Assembly (NCBI GenBank): GCA_002405995.1
Contig: DHMW01000122.1
Span: 21,791 to 84,518, forward strand
Reading direction: 5' to 3'
Length of the DNA: 62,728 nucleotides
DNA from: Oscillospiraceae bacterium UBA4632
GTDB taxonomy: Bacteria > Bacillota > Clostridia > Oscillospirales > Oscillospiraceae
The position numbers and the translations under genes are program-made. The notes beneath the pieces are model-generated. The model had not been told where the DNA came from. It worked only from the letters and a program-made list of their open reading frames with translations, and did not search any database. Numbering within the stretch: position 1 is the stretch's first letter; every line of letters starts with the position of its first letter. Shown piece after piece: positions 41,541 through 50,800 of this stretch.

Positions 41541-41861
41541 ATGAGCTATATCGTAACGCCCGCAGACGCGGACAAAATCACGCTGAACGAGAGCGACACC
41601 GTGCGCTCCGTTCTGCAAAATATCAAGATCATCCTATCGACGAAAAAGCTTTCCGTGCCGCTCTATCGGGAGTTCGGCGTGGATATGGCCTTTGTTGATA
41701 AACCGATGCCGGTTGCGCAGGCGCTGATGATCGTGGAGATCAAGGACGCTATCACCCGCTGGGAACCCCGCGCCGAGCTGGTGAGCGTGGAGTTTCAGAT
41801 CGACGAGAGCGCGCCCGGCAAACTGATTCCTGTTGTGGAGGTGGAAATCGATGGCCAGTGA
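41541..41861 (+). CDS. Baseplate wedge protein (gpW/gp25-like)
   Basis: 106 residues. TVRSVLQNIKIILSTKKLSVPLYREFGVDMAFVDKPM is the gp25-like fold of P2 gpW/T4 gp25, the protein that seeds sheath assembly on the baseplate. It overlaps the J gene by eleven bases. Confidence 0.88.
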   Translation: MSYIVTPADADKITLNESDTVRSVLQNIKIILSTKKLSVPLYREFGVDMAFVDKPMPVAQALMIVEIKDAITRWEPRAELVSVEFQIDESAPGKLIPVVEVEIDGQ

Positions 41862-43218
41862 CTACAAGTTCGTATCGACGGACACATCCCCGCTGGTGTC
41901 GGAAATGATTGCGGCATATGAGGCCATCACCGGCGTGACGGTGCAGCCTGCCAGCCCTGAACGGCTGTTTATCCTGTGGGTGGCGGATGTCATCGTCCAG
42001 CTCCGCACGATGGTCAACTACGCAGCCAACCAAAACCTGCCGTCCCGCGCCAGCGGGGCGAACCTTGACGCGCTGGGCGAGCTGTTCTACGACAGCACGC
42101 GCCCCGGCGCGACGCCCGCCACCTGCAAGATGCAGGTGAACATTTCCGAAGCGCAGAGCTCGGCAATCCTGATTCCCAAAGGCGCGCGCTTCACGGATAA
42201 GAACTACACGCTCCTGTGGGACAACACCGAGGACGTGTATGTGGCCGCAGGCGAAACCGGCGCGGAGATCACCCTTGTCTGCGAGACGGCTGGTGCGGTC
42301 GGAAACGGCTATGTGGCCGGACAGATCAATACGCTGGTGGACATCTCCGACGTCCGCTACTACGAATCCTGCGCCAACACCACGGCGACGGACGGCGGCG
42401 CAGAAGCCGCCACCGACGCAGAGTATTATGCGCTGCTGCGGGCGTCGGAGGACGCCTATTCCGTCGCTGGGCCGATGGGGGCTTATGAATACTGGGCCAA
42501 GTCTGTGTCCACCAACATTGCAGACGTGAAAGCCATCCGCCCCACCGAGAAGATCACCAAGACGCTGACGCTCTACGCGGGCCATGCGTTTTACGGCGGC
42601 GAGCACATCAAAAAGGCCACCGTGAAGGTCTACGCGGCGGCGGACAGCGAAACGGCGCTGGTGGAGGGTACGGACTACACGCTCAGCTACGCCGACAACC
42701 TGCTGACCATCACCGCCGAGGAGGGCGGCGCGCTGGCTGACGCGGAATCGCTGGTGCTGGAAGCCGTAGCAGAAAAGGCCGGTCATGTGCATATCTTCGC
42801 GCTGATGAAGGACGGCTCGATTGCGACGCCGACCATCAAGGAACTGATTCTGGCAGCGTGCAGCGACGACACGGTGCGTCCCCTGACGGACTATGTGCAG
42901 GTGCAGGACCCCGGCACGGCCAACTACAACATCGACCTGACCTACTACATCCAGACAGGGACAGAGACGCCAGCGACGGAGATCCAGACCGCCGTTGAAA
43001 AGGCGGTGGACGAGTTCAAGGCATGGCAGAGCGCACGGCTCGGCCGCGACATCAATCCGTCCAAGCTCATTTCGCTGCTGATGCAGACCGGCATCAAGCG
43101 CGTTGTCATCACCGCGCCGGTGTTCACCAAGCTCTCTGACGGCGGGGACGGTACCGCGCCGGAGATCGCGTCCTGCGGCACGGTGCAGATCACGAACGGA
43201 GGGTACGAGGATGAGTAA
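41851..43218 (+). CDS. Baseplate protein J
   Basis: 455 residues. ASGANLDALGELFYDSTRPGATPATCKMQV and later KFCCSD-equivalent DDTVRPLTDYVQVQDPGTANYNIDLTYYIQTG are family hallmarks of gpJ/T4 gp6-like wedge proteins. Acts at the outer wedge of the baseplate. Confidence 0.9.
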   Translation: MASDYKFVSTDTSPLVSEMIAAYEAITGVTVQPASPERLFILWVADVIVQLRTMVNYAANQNLPSRASGANLDALGELFYDSTRPGATPATCKMQVNISEAQSSAILIPKGARFTDKNYTLLWDNTEDVYVAAGETGAEITLVCETAGAVGNGYVAGQINTLVDISDVRYYESCANTTATDGGAEAATDAEYYALLRASEDAYSVAGPMGAYEYWAKSVSTNIADVKAIRPTEKITKTLTLYAGHAFYGGEHIKKATVKVYAAADSETALVEGTDYTLSYADNLLTITAEEGGALADAESLVLEAVAEKAGHVHIFALMKDGSIATPTIKELILAACSDDTVRPLTDYVQVQDPGTANYNIDLTYYIQTGTETPATEIQTAVEKAVDEFKAWQSARLGRDINPSKLISLLMQTGIKRVVITAPVFTKLSDGGDGTAPEIASCGTVQITNGGYEDE

Positions 43219-43867
43219 CGGCATCACGGCCGAAAACCTCCTCCGTGCGCTGCCGGATGTTTTACAGCAGGACGACAATATGCGCGCGCTGGCGGAAGCG
43301 ATTGCCGGACAGCTCGTGCCGTGCATCGCCGACACCGACGAGCCGCGGATATTCCCGCGCATCGACGAGCTGAGCGAAACGCTGCTGGACACGCTGGCGT
43401 GGGACTTCAAGGTAGACTGGTGGGATTATTCCTACAGCTTGCAGGAGAAGCGGAACACGCTGCGGCAATCGTGGTATGTCCACAAGCACATGGGGACGCC
43501 TGCCGCCGTTATGGCGGCGCTCTCGGCCATCTATCCCAATTCCAAGGTCGAGGAATGGTGGGCCTACGGCGGCGAGCCGTATCACTTCCGCCTGCTGATT
43601 CCTGTGGACGCATCCACGCTGGACGCGAGCAAGCACGCGACCGTGCTTTCCCTCGTGACGTTTTACAAGAATCTGCGCTCAGAGCTGGACAGTGTGGAGT
43701 ATTCCGGCAGCACCAGCAGCCTGACGGTCTACCCGATGGCGGCGCAGTGGGGCACGCATATCGTCAATGCCGGTACGGCCTCCGGTATCTCTGCGGGCGA
43801 CCAGCTGCTTGACGAGCTGAACGATTTCCTCACTGACGAACTCAATGACATTCTGACTGACGGATAA
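43211..43867 (+). CDS. Tail protein I
   Basis: 218 residues. LLRALPDVLQQDDNMRALAEAIAGQL and IPRIDELSETLLDTLAWDFKVDWWDYSYSLQEKRNTLRQSW-type sequence is the P2 gpI family, connecting baseplate wedge to tail fibre. The segment before the stop has two LxDELNDxLTD repeats, a local duplication. Confidence 0.9.
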   Translation: MSNGITAENLLRALPDVLQQDDNMRALAEAIAGQLVPCIADTDEPRIFPRIDELSETLLDTLAWDFKVDWWDYSYSLQEKRNTLRQSWYVHKHMGTPAAVMAALSAIYPNSKVEEWWAYGGEPYHFRLLIPVDASTLDASKHATVLSLVTFYKNLRSELDSVEYSGSTSSLTVYPMAAQWGTHIVNAGTASGISAGDQLLDELNDFLTDELNDILTDG

Positions 43868-43881
43868 AGGAAGGTGAAAAT

Positions 43882-44943
43882 ATGTGGGAAGTAGCAACGA
43901 TCACGGATGCCGGTTCTAACCTGCTGGCGAGCTGGATCACCGGCACGGAGCTGCGCATCACGCGCGCTGCCGCCGGTTCCGGCACAGTGGCCGACGCCGA
44001 CCTTTATGCGCTGACGGCGCTCAAGGAGCAGAAGCAGCCCATGAGCATCGTCGGGATGTCGCAGGATGAAAACGGCGTCACGGTGAAGCTCCAGCTGGAA
44101 GCGGCGACGGACGCCTATACGCTCCAGCAGATCGGCGTCTTTGCCAAGGTCGGCAGCGGCGCAGAAGCGCTGCTCGCTGTATTCCAGGATAACGTCGGCA
44201 TCTCCATCCCTGCGGCAAGTACGTCGCAGTCGTTTATCTACAATTTCTTCGCTACCATCGCCGTGAACAACACGGGAACGCTGACGATCGAGATTGACGG
44301 CGGCGCGTCGGTCACGCTGGAAACTGTGCAGGACCTTATCAGCGATAAGCAGGACAAGATCACGGCGACCGGCCTGCTCTACCGCGAGGAGAACGGGACG
44401 ATCCGCGAAGCCATCCCCGGCGAGGACTTTGACGCAGGCGGCGGAGGAGGCGGATTCTACGGCGACTGCGACAGCGCCGCGAGTGACAGCGCGAAGATCG
44501 CGGCATCGGAGGACTACGATTCCGTCGAAGTCGGCGATCTGTGCGTCATCACCTTTGACAACGCGAACACCGCCGTCAACCCCACGCTGAAGGTCGGCGA
44601 CACCGACGAGAAGAAAATCGTGTCCAAAGGCAAGACCACGCTGCTGGCCGAGGATTACTGGGAGGCGGGCGACTACTGCATTTTCGTCTACGACGGCGAG
44701 AATTGGGTGCTTCTGTTCCGCTTCGGTACTTATATCCCCATGAAGCAGAAAGGCACGGCAAAGGGCGTTGCAACGCTGGCGGAGGACGGGAAAGTGCCTA
44801 CCGCGCAGCTGCGCGGCGGCTTCATCATTTCGGCCACGCAGCCCACCGACACCTCGCTGCTGTGGATCGATAGCAAGCAGGTCATGCGCTACTACGACCA
44901 AACGGCAAAGACGTGGAAAACCGTGCTGCCGGTCTGGGGGTGA
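43882..44943 (+). CDS. Tail fibre protein (phage tail-collar N-terminus)
   Basis: 353 residues. The N-terminal 170 residues (WEVATITDAGSNLLASWITGTELRITRAAAGSG) are the phage tail-collar fibre N-terminal domain that docks on gpI. A Gly-rich hinge near 190 (GGGGGGFYG) follows, then a compact C-terminal part. No chaperone gene follows, unlike P2 H/G. Confidence 0.85.
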   Translation: MWEVATITDAGSNLLASWITGTELRITRAAAGSGTVADADLYALTALKEQKQPMSIVGMSQDENGVTVKLQLEAATDAYTLQQIGVFAKVGSGAEALLAVFQDNVGISIPAASTSQSFIYNFFATIAVNNTGTLTIEIDGGASVTLETVQDLISDKQDKITATGLLYREENGTIREAIPGEDFDAGGGGGGFYGDCDSAASDSAKIAASEDYDSVEVGDLCVITFDNANTAVNPTLKVGDTDEKKIVSKGKTTLLAEDYWEAGDYCIFVYDGENWVLLFRFGTYIPMKQKGTAKGVATLAEDGKVPTAQLRGGFIISATQPTDTSLLWIDSKQVMRYYDQTAKTWKTVLPVWG

Positions 44944-44947
44944 TGGC

Positions 44948-46258
44948 ATGGCCTACGGAATGATGACAGCGGCAGAGCTGTTGCAGCTCAAGGCTGCGAT
45001 CAAGGCGGAAATGCTCCGCCGCAATGCGCCGGTCGGCGGGCTTGACGCTTATGGCAGCGATGCCTACGACCTCGCGGCAACGCCGGTCAGCGGCGGCGTG
45101 GTGAAAGCCGACGCCGGACGCAAGACCGTTGACCTGCTGCTCAAAATCAAGGACTACGGCGACCTTGTGAACACAAAGCAGGGCGAGACTGTGCCGGAGA
45201 GCTTTACGGCGAGCCTGATCACCTACGTCAACACGCTTGCGCAGGAACCGATGAACGGCAACAGCAGCTCGTGCCGCGGCGCCTGCACGGGGCTGTGCGT
45301 TGACACCTGCTCGGCGTCTGCGTCCGGCAGCGCCGGTTGCAGCGGATGCGCTTCCGGCTGCTATGGGACGTGCAATGCTTCCTGCGGCAACAGCTGCACG
45401 GGCTGCTCCGGCTGTTCGTCCGGCTGCGGCTCTACCTGCGGCGGATCGTGCGGCGCTGCGTGCGTCGGCGGCTGCTGGTCGAGCTGCACTACCTCCTGCG
45501 GGCGGTCCTGCGCTTCGACCTGCTCAGGGTGCAGCGCGAGTTGTCAGGATTCCTGTGCGCGCGACTGCGACAGCGACTGCTACGCGAACTGCGGAAGCGG
45601 CTGTTCCTCCGGATGCTCCGGATGTTCGTCCGGATGCTCGTCCGGATGCGACGGGTGCAGCAGCCGGTGCGGCGGCGCGTGCATGGGCTCGTGCAGCGGC
45701 TATTGCTACTCCTGCTCCGGCTGCTCTAACGGCTGCACACATGAGTGCAACGCAGGCTGCTCCAATGAGTGCGGCGCGGGCTGCTCCGGCTCCTGCGGCG
45801 GCGCGTGCTCCGGCTGTTCCGGCTGTTCCGGTTCCTGCTCCGGTACCTGCTCCAGCGGATGCAGCCGAAGCTGCTCCGGTGGGTGCTCCGGCGGGTGCAG
45901 CGGAAGCTGCGGCGGATGCGGCGGCGCTTGCAGCTCGTCCTGCTCCGGCGCGTGCGTCTCCGCCTGTTCCGGCGGATGCGCGGGGGCCTGCACTTCCTGC
46001 GGCGGCAACTGCACGAGCAGCTGCTATTCCGCCTGTTCCTCCGGATGCTCCGGATGCTCCGGATGCGGCCAATCGTGCAACGGCGGATGCTATACGAGCT
46101 GCACGGCAACCTGCGGCGGGAACTGCACGGGCGGCTGCGGCACGAGCTGCACGGGATGCGCCGGAAGCTGCGGCAGCGTGTGCAGCCAGAATTGCAATGC
46201 AAATTGCTTCGGTACCTGTTCGACCCAGTGCTTCGGCACTGCTACATCAAAGACCTGA
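44948..46258 (+). CDS. Cys-x-x-x repeat protein, probable radical-SAM modification substrate on the tail
   Basis: 436 residues from ATG 44948. The first about 105 residues have no Cys and look like an ordinary folded phage protein domain (MTAAELLQLKAAIKAEMLRRN...). The remaining 330 residues contain, by my count, 83 Cys, mostly spaced four residues apart and occasionally three, with Gly and Ser filling the gaps (CGSTCGGSCGAAC). Such arrays are known targets of the CXXX-repeat radical SAM maturases. The gene is followed 19 bases later by a small partner gene and then by a radical SAM enzyme, and lies between two tail fibre genes. No signal peptide, no His-rich metallothionein pattern. Confidence 0.82.
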   Translation: MAYGMMTAAELLQLKAAIKAEMLRRNAPVGGLDAYGSDAYDLAATPVSGGVVKADAGRKTVDLLLKIKDYGDLVNTKQGETVPESFTASLITYVNTLAQEPMNGNSSSCRGACTGLCVDTCSASASGSAGCSGCASGCYGTCNASCGNSCTGCSGCSSGCGSTCGGSCGAACVGGCWSSCTTSCGRSCASTCSGCSASCQDSCARDCDSDCYANCGSGCSSGCSGCSSGCSSGCDGCSSRCGGACMGSCSGYCYSCSGCSNGCTHECNAGCSNECGAGCSGSCGGACSGCSGCSGSCSGTCSSGCSRSCSGGCSGGCSGSCGGCGGACSSSCSGACVSACSGGCAGACTSCGGNCTSSCYSACSSGCSGCSGCGQSCNGGCYTSCTATCGGNCTGGCGTSCTGCAGSCGSVCSQNCNANCFGTCSTQCFGTATSKT

Positions 46259-46277
46259 TCTGAAAAGGAGATTGCTT

Positions 46278-46586
46278 ATGAAAACCATTACCAAGACCCT
46301 CGACGCGGAAGTTGTCGCCAATGTGGAGCGCTATTCCTATGAGCTGGAAGCGCGCAAGACCGTCATCGCCGAAATGCTGTCCATGAACATGGACATCAGC
46401 ACGGATGCCTTCGCCAAGTATCAGGCGGAGCTTGTACGCTACAATACCATGTTCGAAGCGGCGAAGAAGGAGATCGAAAAGCAGTACGTCGCGGATGTCC
46501 CCGGCAGTGTGAAGTGGTCGCTGGACTACGCCACCCGCGAGCTGACGATCACCGTGGACGAAGCGGCGGGTGCGGCCCGTGGCTAA
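46278..46586 (+). CDS. Small partner protein of the Cys-repeat/radical SAM cassette
   Basis: 102 residues, helical with a Tyr-Glu-rich first half (DAEVVANVERYSYELEARKTVIAEML) and C-terminal beta strands (VKWSLDYATRELTITVD). It has the size and look of the CXXX-repeat peptide modification system protein, which I recall next to such substrates. AAAAGGAG upstream of ATG 46278. It overlaps the radical SAM gene, implying translational coupling. Confidence 0.68.
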   Translation: MKTITKTLDAEVVANVERYSYELEARKTVIAEMLSMNMDISTDAFAKYQAELVRYNTMFEAAKKEIEKQYVADVPGSVKWSLDYATRELTITVDEAAGAARG

Positions 46587-47895
46587 GCGCACGGAACAGT
46601 TTCAGGACTACCTTGCCCGTCTCTTTCCGGAGGCGGGCGGGAAAGCCCGGACGCGCGTCGTGACCTTTCAGGTGACGGACGCCTGCAATCTCCGCTGCAC
46701 CTACTGCTATCAGATCAACAAGGCCGCGCACCGCATGAGCTTTGATGTCGCCAGGCGCTTTGTCGATATGCTGCTGGATGCCGACGAAGAATCCAACCTG
46801 TACCTCAACCCTGAAAACACATCGGGGGTGGTCATCGAATTCATCGGCGGGGAACCTCTGCTGGAAATCGATTTGGTCAATCAGATTACGGACTATTTCC
46901 TGTCTGAAATGTTCCGGCGGAATCACCCGTGGGCGACGCGCTACCGGCTGTCTATCTGCTCCAACGGCGTGCTGTACTTCGACCCGCGCTGGCAGGACTA
47001 TATGCGCCAGCACTGGCGCAACCTTTCGTTCAGTATTTCCGTGGACGGCTGCAAGGAGCTGCACGACAGCTGCCGCGTATTCCCTGACGGCAGCGGCAGC
47101 TATGACTTTGCCATCAAGGGCGTGCGGCATTTCGTAGACGTGCTGGGCGGTGCGATGGGCAGCAAGATGACCCTCGCCCCCGGCAATATCCGGTACACCT
47201 GCAAAGCCATCCGCGGGCTGATCGAGAGCGGGTATCGGGAAATCTTCCTGAACTGCGTCTACGAGGAAGGATGGACGGTCGAGCACGCGAAAATCCTGTA
47301 TGCGGAGCTGAAAAAGGCAGCGGATTATATCATCGACAACGGCTTGTTCGAGGATGTGTATTTGAGCATCTTCGAGCAGGCTTTTTTCCGGCCCAAGGAT
47401 GCAAACGACGTGCAGAACTGGTGCGGCGGCAACGGCGAAATGATCGCCTGCGACTGGAAGGGCGACATCTACCCCTGCATCCGTTACATGGAATCGTCCC
47501 TTGGCGACGACCAGCCGCCGGTGAAGATCGGCAACGTGTACGACGGCGTAATGGTCACGGAGCAGCAGTGCGACTGCGTGAATTGTCTGCGCTCCATCAC
47601 GCGCCGCAGCCAGTCCACGGACGAATGTTTCAACTGCCCCATCGCCGAAGGGTGTTCGTGGTGTACGGCGCTGAACTATCAGCTGTTTGGCACACCGGAT
47701 AAGCGGGCGACCTATATCTGCGTCATGCACAAGGCCCGCGCCCTGGCGAATGCCTATTACTGGAACAAGGGCTTCCGCGCGGCCGGCCGGCCGAAGCGCC
47801 AGAAGATCTATGTGCCGGAGGAATGGGCGCTGGAGATCATCACCCCGGAAGAATGGGCTTACCTGCGCAAGCTGGAAGGCCCGGAGGAGGTTTAG
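46579..47895 (+). CDS. Radical SAM/SPASM peptide maturase (CXXX-repeat type)
   Basis: 438 residues from GTG 46579 (an upstream GTG at 46570 would add three). The radical SAM cluster is C36-x3-C40-x2-C43 in VTDACNLRCTYCYQ, followed by the GGEP motif (IEFIGGEPLLE). The C-terminal half has many Cys (CGGNGEMIACDWKGDIYPC, CDCVNCL, CFNCPIAEGCSWC), which is a SPASM domain for auxiliary 4Fe-4S clusters. Enzymes of this type cross-link Cys or other side chains in ribosomal peptides. The adjacent Cys-repeat protein is the obvious substrate. Confidence 0.88.
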   Translation: MAKRTEQFQDYLARLFPEAGGKARTRVVTFQVTDACNLRCTYCYQINKAAHRMSFDVARRFVDMLLDADEESNLYLNPENTSGVVIEFIGGEPLLEIDLVNQITDYFLSEMFRRNHPWATRYRLSICSNGVLYFDPRWQDYMRQHWRNLSFSISVDGCKELHDSCRVFPDGSGSYDFAIKGVRHFVDVLGGAMGSKMTLAPGNIRYTCKAIRGLIESGYREIFLNCVYEEGWTVEHAKILYAELKKAADYIIDNGLFEDVYLSIFEQAFFRPKDANDVQNWCGGNGEMIACDWKGDIYPCIRYMESSLGDDQPPVKIGNVYDGVMVTEQQCDCVNCLRSITRRSQSTDECFNCPIAEGCSWCTALNYQLFGTPDKRATYICVMHKARALANAYYWNKGFRAAGRPKRQKIYVPEEWALEIITPEEWAYLRKLEGPEEV

Positions 47896-47898
47896 CGT

Positions 47899-50800
47899 AT
47901 GGCTACCAAAATCACAACCAAGAAAATTTCCGAGATCGCCGCGGACGACCTTCATGTGCTGATCACGCAGACGGAGGACGACCTCGTTTCCCTGCGGCGT
48001 ATGCCGGCGCATGTGCTGTTCGACAAGTTCGGCGTGAACGGCCTGAGCTATACCGACAGCAAGCTCCAGCTCATGTGCGGCAGTGTCCCCGTTGGCGCGC
48101 CGGTCACGATTCAGGGCGGCAGCGGCAGCGGCGACTTCGGCAGCACCATGCGTCTGAGCAACAAAATGGAATCGCGCACGTTCACAGTCATGGACACCGC
48201 GCCCACCGTGGAGATCGCCTACAACGTGACCAGCGTGGACACGGAGACGGAGGAAGCCACTGGCAATATCTCCGTGGAATGGTACGTCGGCAGCAGCCGC
48301 GTATACGCCGGTACGGTGGCGCAGGGCGACAACGTCTATGATGTTAAGAAACACCTCGTCAGCGGTGCATACAACACCGTGCGGCTTGTTGCAACGGACA
48401 CCTACGGCAATTCCAAGTCGATGACATGGACGATCACGGTCGCGGCCTACGGGCTGACGTGGAATCTCTCCGACTTCGGTATCTACAACGGCGAATCCCT
48501 GACGCTGCGCCTTGTGCCGACCGGCACGGGTGAAAAGGTCGTGAAGGTCAAGCTGGATGATACCGTCATCAGCACACAGACCGTATCGACCACCGGCCGC
48601 GCCGTTGCCGTCACCGTGGCTGCGCAGACGCACGGCGCGCACCGCCTGACCGCGTGGATGGAGGTTGACCTTGACGGCCAGACCGTCACCACGGAAACGC
48701 TGACCCACGTCGGCGTGTGGGTCGATTCCGAAAGCGAGACGCCTATTGTGGCGTTCCTGCAAACGTCGGTGTCGGTGCCGGTATACGGCACGGCGGAGGT
48801 CAAGTGGATCGCCTATGACCCCGCCAGCGAATCCGCAACCGTCGTGCGCTCCGTCGTCGGGACGGACATTTCCGCATCCCTGACGGTAGACCGCACGCCC
48901 CAGACGTGGGGCTACCGCCCGACCTCGACCGGCACGCAGACGCTCCGCGTGGTCTGCGGTACGGCCTACGCCACCTGCACCTGCACGGCCACGGCGCTGG
49001 ACTATGACATCGAGCCGGTCACGCGCTCGCTCTCCATGAGCGTAGACCCCAGCGGCCACACCAACGCCGAGGCAAGCCGCACGAGCTTTGGCTACTCGGA
49101 CGGCGGCGGCACGAATCACCCCTTCACCTTCAGCAGCAATTTTGACTGGGTGAACGGCGGCTTCAAGGTCGATGATGAGGGCGTCACCGCGTTCGTCATC
49201 AAGCGCGGCACGTCGATTACCTGCGACCGCTCGCTGTTTGCAGACGACGCCAAAACGAACGGCAAGGAGATCAAGATGATCTTCGCCGTCAAGGAGTGCC
49301 GCAGCGGCACCGCCGAGATTGCCAGCTGCAAACCCGGCAGCATCGGCCTTTCCATGCAGGCCCATCAGGTCACGCTTTCCTCGGAAGCGCAGTCGATCAC
49401 GGCGCTGTACTGCGAGGACAAGAAGATCGAGATGGACGTCAACATCGAATCGTCCAACGAAAACCGCTTCGCTATGATCTGGCTGGAGGGCATCCCGTCC
49501 CGCGTGACCGCATACGGCAGCACCGACAACTGGACACAGGCGACGCCCGCGATGCTGACCATCGGCTCGGCGGACTGCGATGTGTGGCTCTACCGCTTCA
49601 AGCTCTATGACAGCTCCCTGACGCGCTATGAGATCCTGGACAACTTCATCGCGGACTGCGCCAATCCCACGGAAATGGTAGACCGCTATGAGCGCAACAA
49701 CATCTACAACACGGACGGCACTATCAACAGGCAGAAGCTCTCTGCCGTGTCGCCGGAGCTGCGCGTGATCCATATCGTTGCCGACCGCATGACGACCTCC
49801 AAATCGGACAACGTGAGCTGCTCTGTGGAGCTGCTCTACGGCAGCGGCGGTGCAGCGCGGCAGTTCACCGGTTTGGGCGTGACGATGAAGGCACAGGGTA
49901 CGTCCTCGCTGGAATACCTGCTGGCCGCGCTCAACCTCGACCTCGACTTTTCCAAGGCGACGTGGACGAACGGCAACGGCGAGTTCATTTCCGGCTATGC
50001 CATGACGGAGAACAGCATTCCCGTGGACTATCTCAACGTCAAGCTGAACGTGGCATCGAGTGAGAACGCGAACAATGTCTGCGCGGTGGACGAGTACAAC
50101 ACCTTCCAGCCGAATCCCTGTGCCGCCCGCGAAGCCAATCCCAAGGTGCGCGACACGGTGGAGGGGCATCCCTGTGCGGTGTTCTTCACCAACAATGCCA
50201 CGGCCGCGATCTCTGTCGGCGCGCGCACGGTGCAGCCCGGCGAGACGATCATGTACGGCGTGGGCGACCTGAACAACAGCAAGAAAAACCTTGCCGTGTT
50301 CGGGCAGGACAACAGCGTTTATTCCGAGCAGTGCTGCATTGAGATCATGAACAATAACAATCCGCAGTGCCTGTTCAAATCCGACGACCTGACCGGCGAG
50401 ACGTGGGACGGCGGCAACTTTGAGTTCCGCTTCCCCAAGAATCCAACCGATGCCATGAAGTCCCGCTGGCAGCAGCTCCTTTCGTGGGTCGTGTCCACCG
50501 ACCGCACAGCCGCGACCGGCACAACGCTGGAGCAGCCCGTGACCTATGACGGCGTGGCGTATGCCGCCGACACGGTGGCCTACCGCGCAGCCAAGTTCAA
50601 GGCCGAGGTCTACAACTACTTCCACGAGGGCGACCTTGAATATCACTACCTGTTCACCGAGCGGCATCTGCTGGTGGATAACCGCGCGAAAAACTGCTTT
50701 GTCAGCTATGAGTATTTCAACGACGTGGAGGGGTACCGCTGGACATTCCGCTGCGACTACGACAACGATACGTTCAGCGGCAACGATAACTCCGGCGGCA

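Noticed and set aside
45300..46586. A long Ala/Pro-rich frame and Arg/Leu-rich frames over the Cys-array gene
   Set aside because: They arise from the low-complexity TGC-TCC-GGC codons read in other frames. The Cys frame has the start, ribosome binding site and maturation partner.
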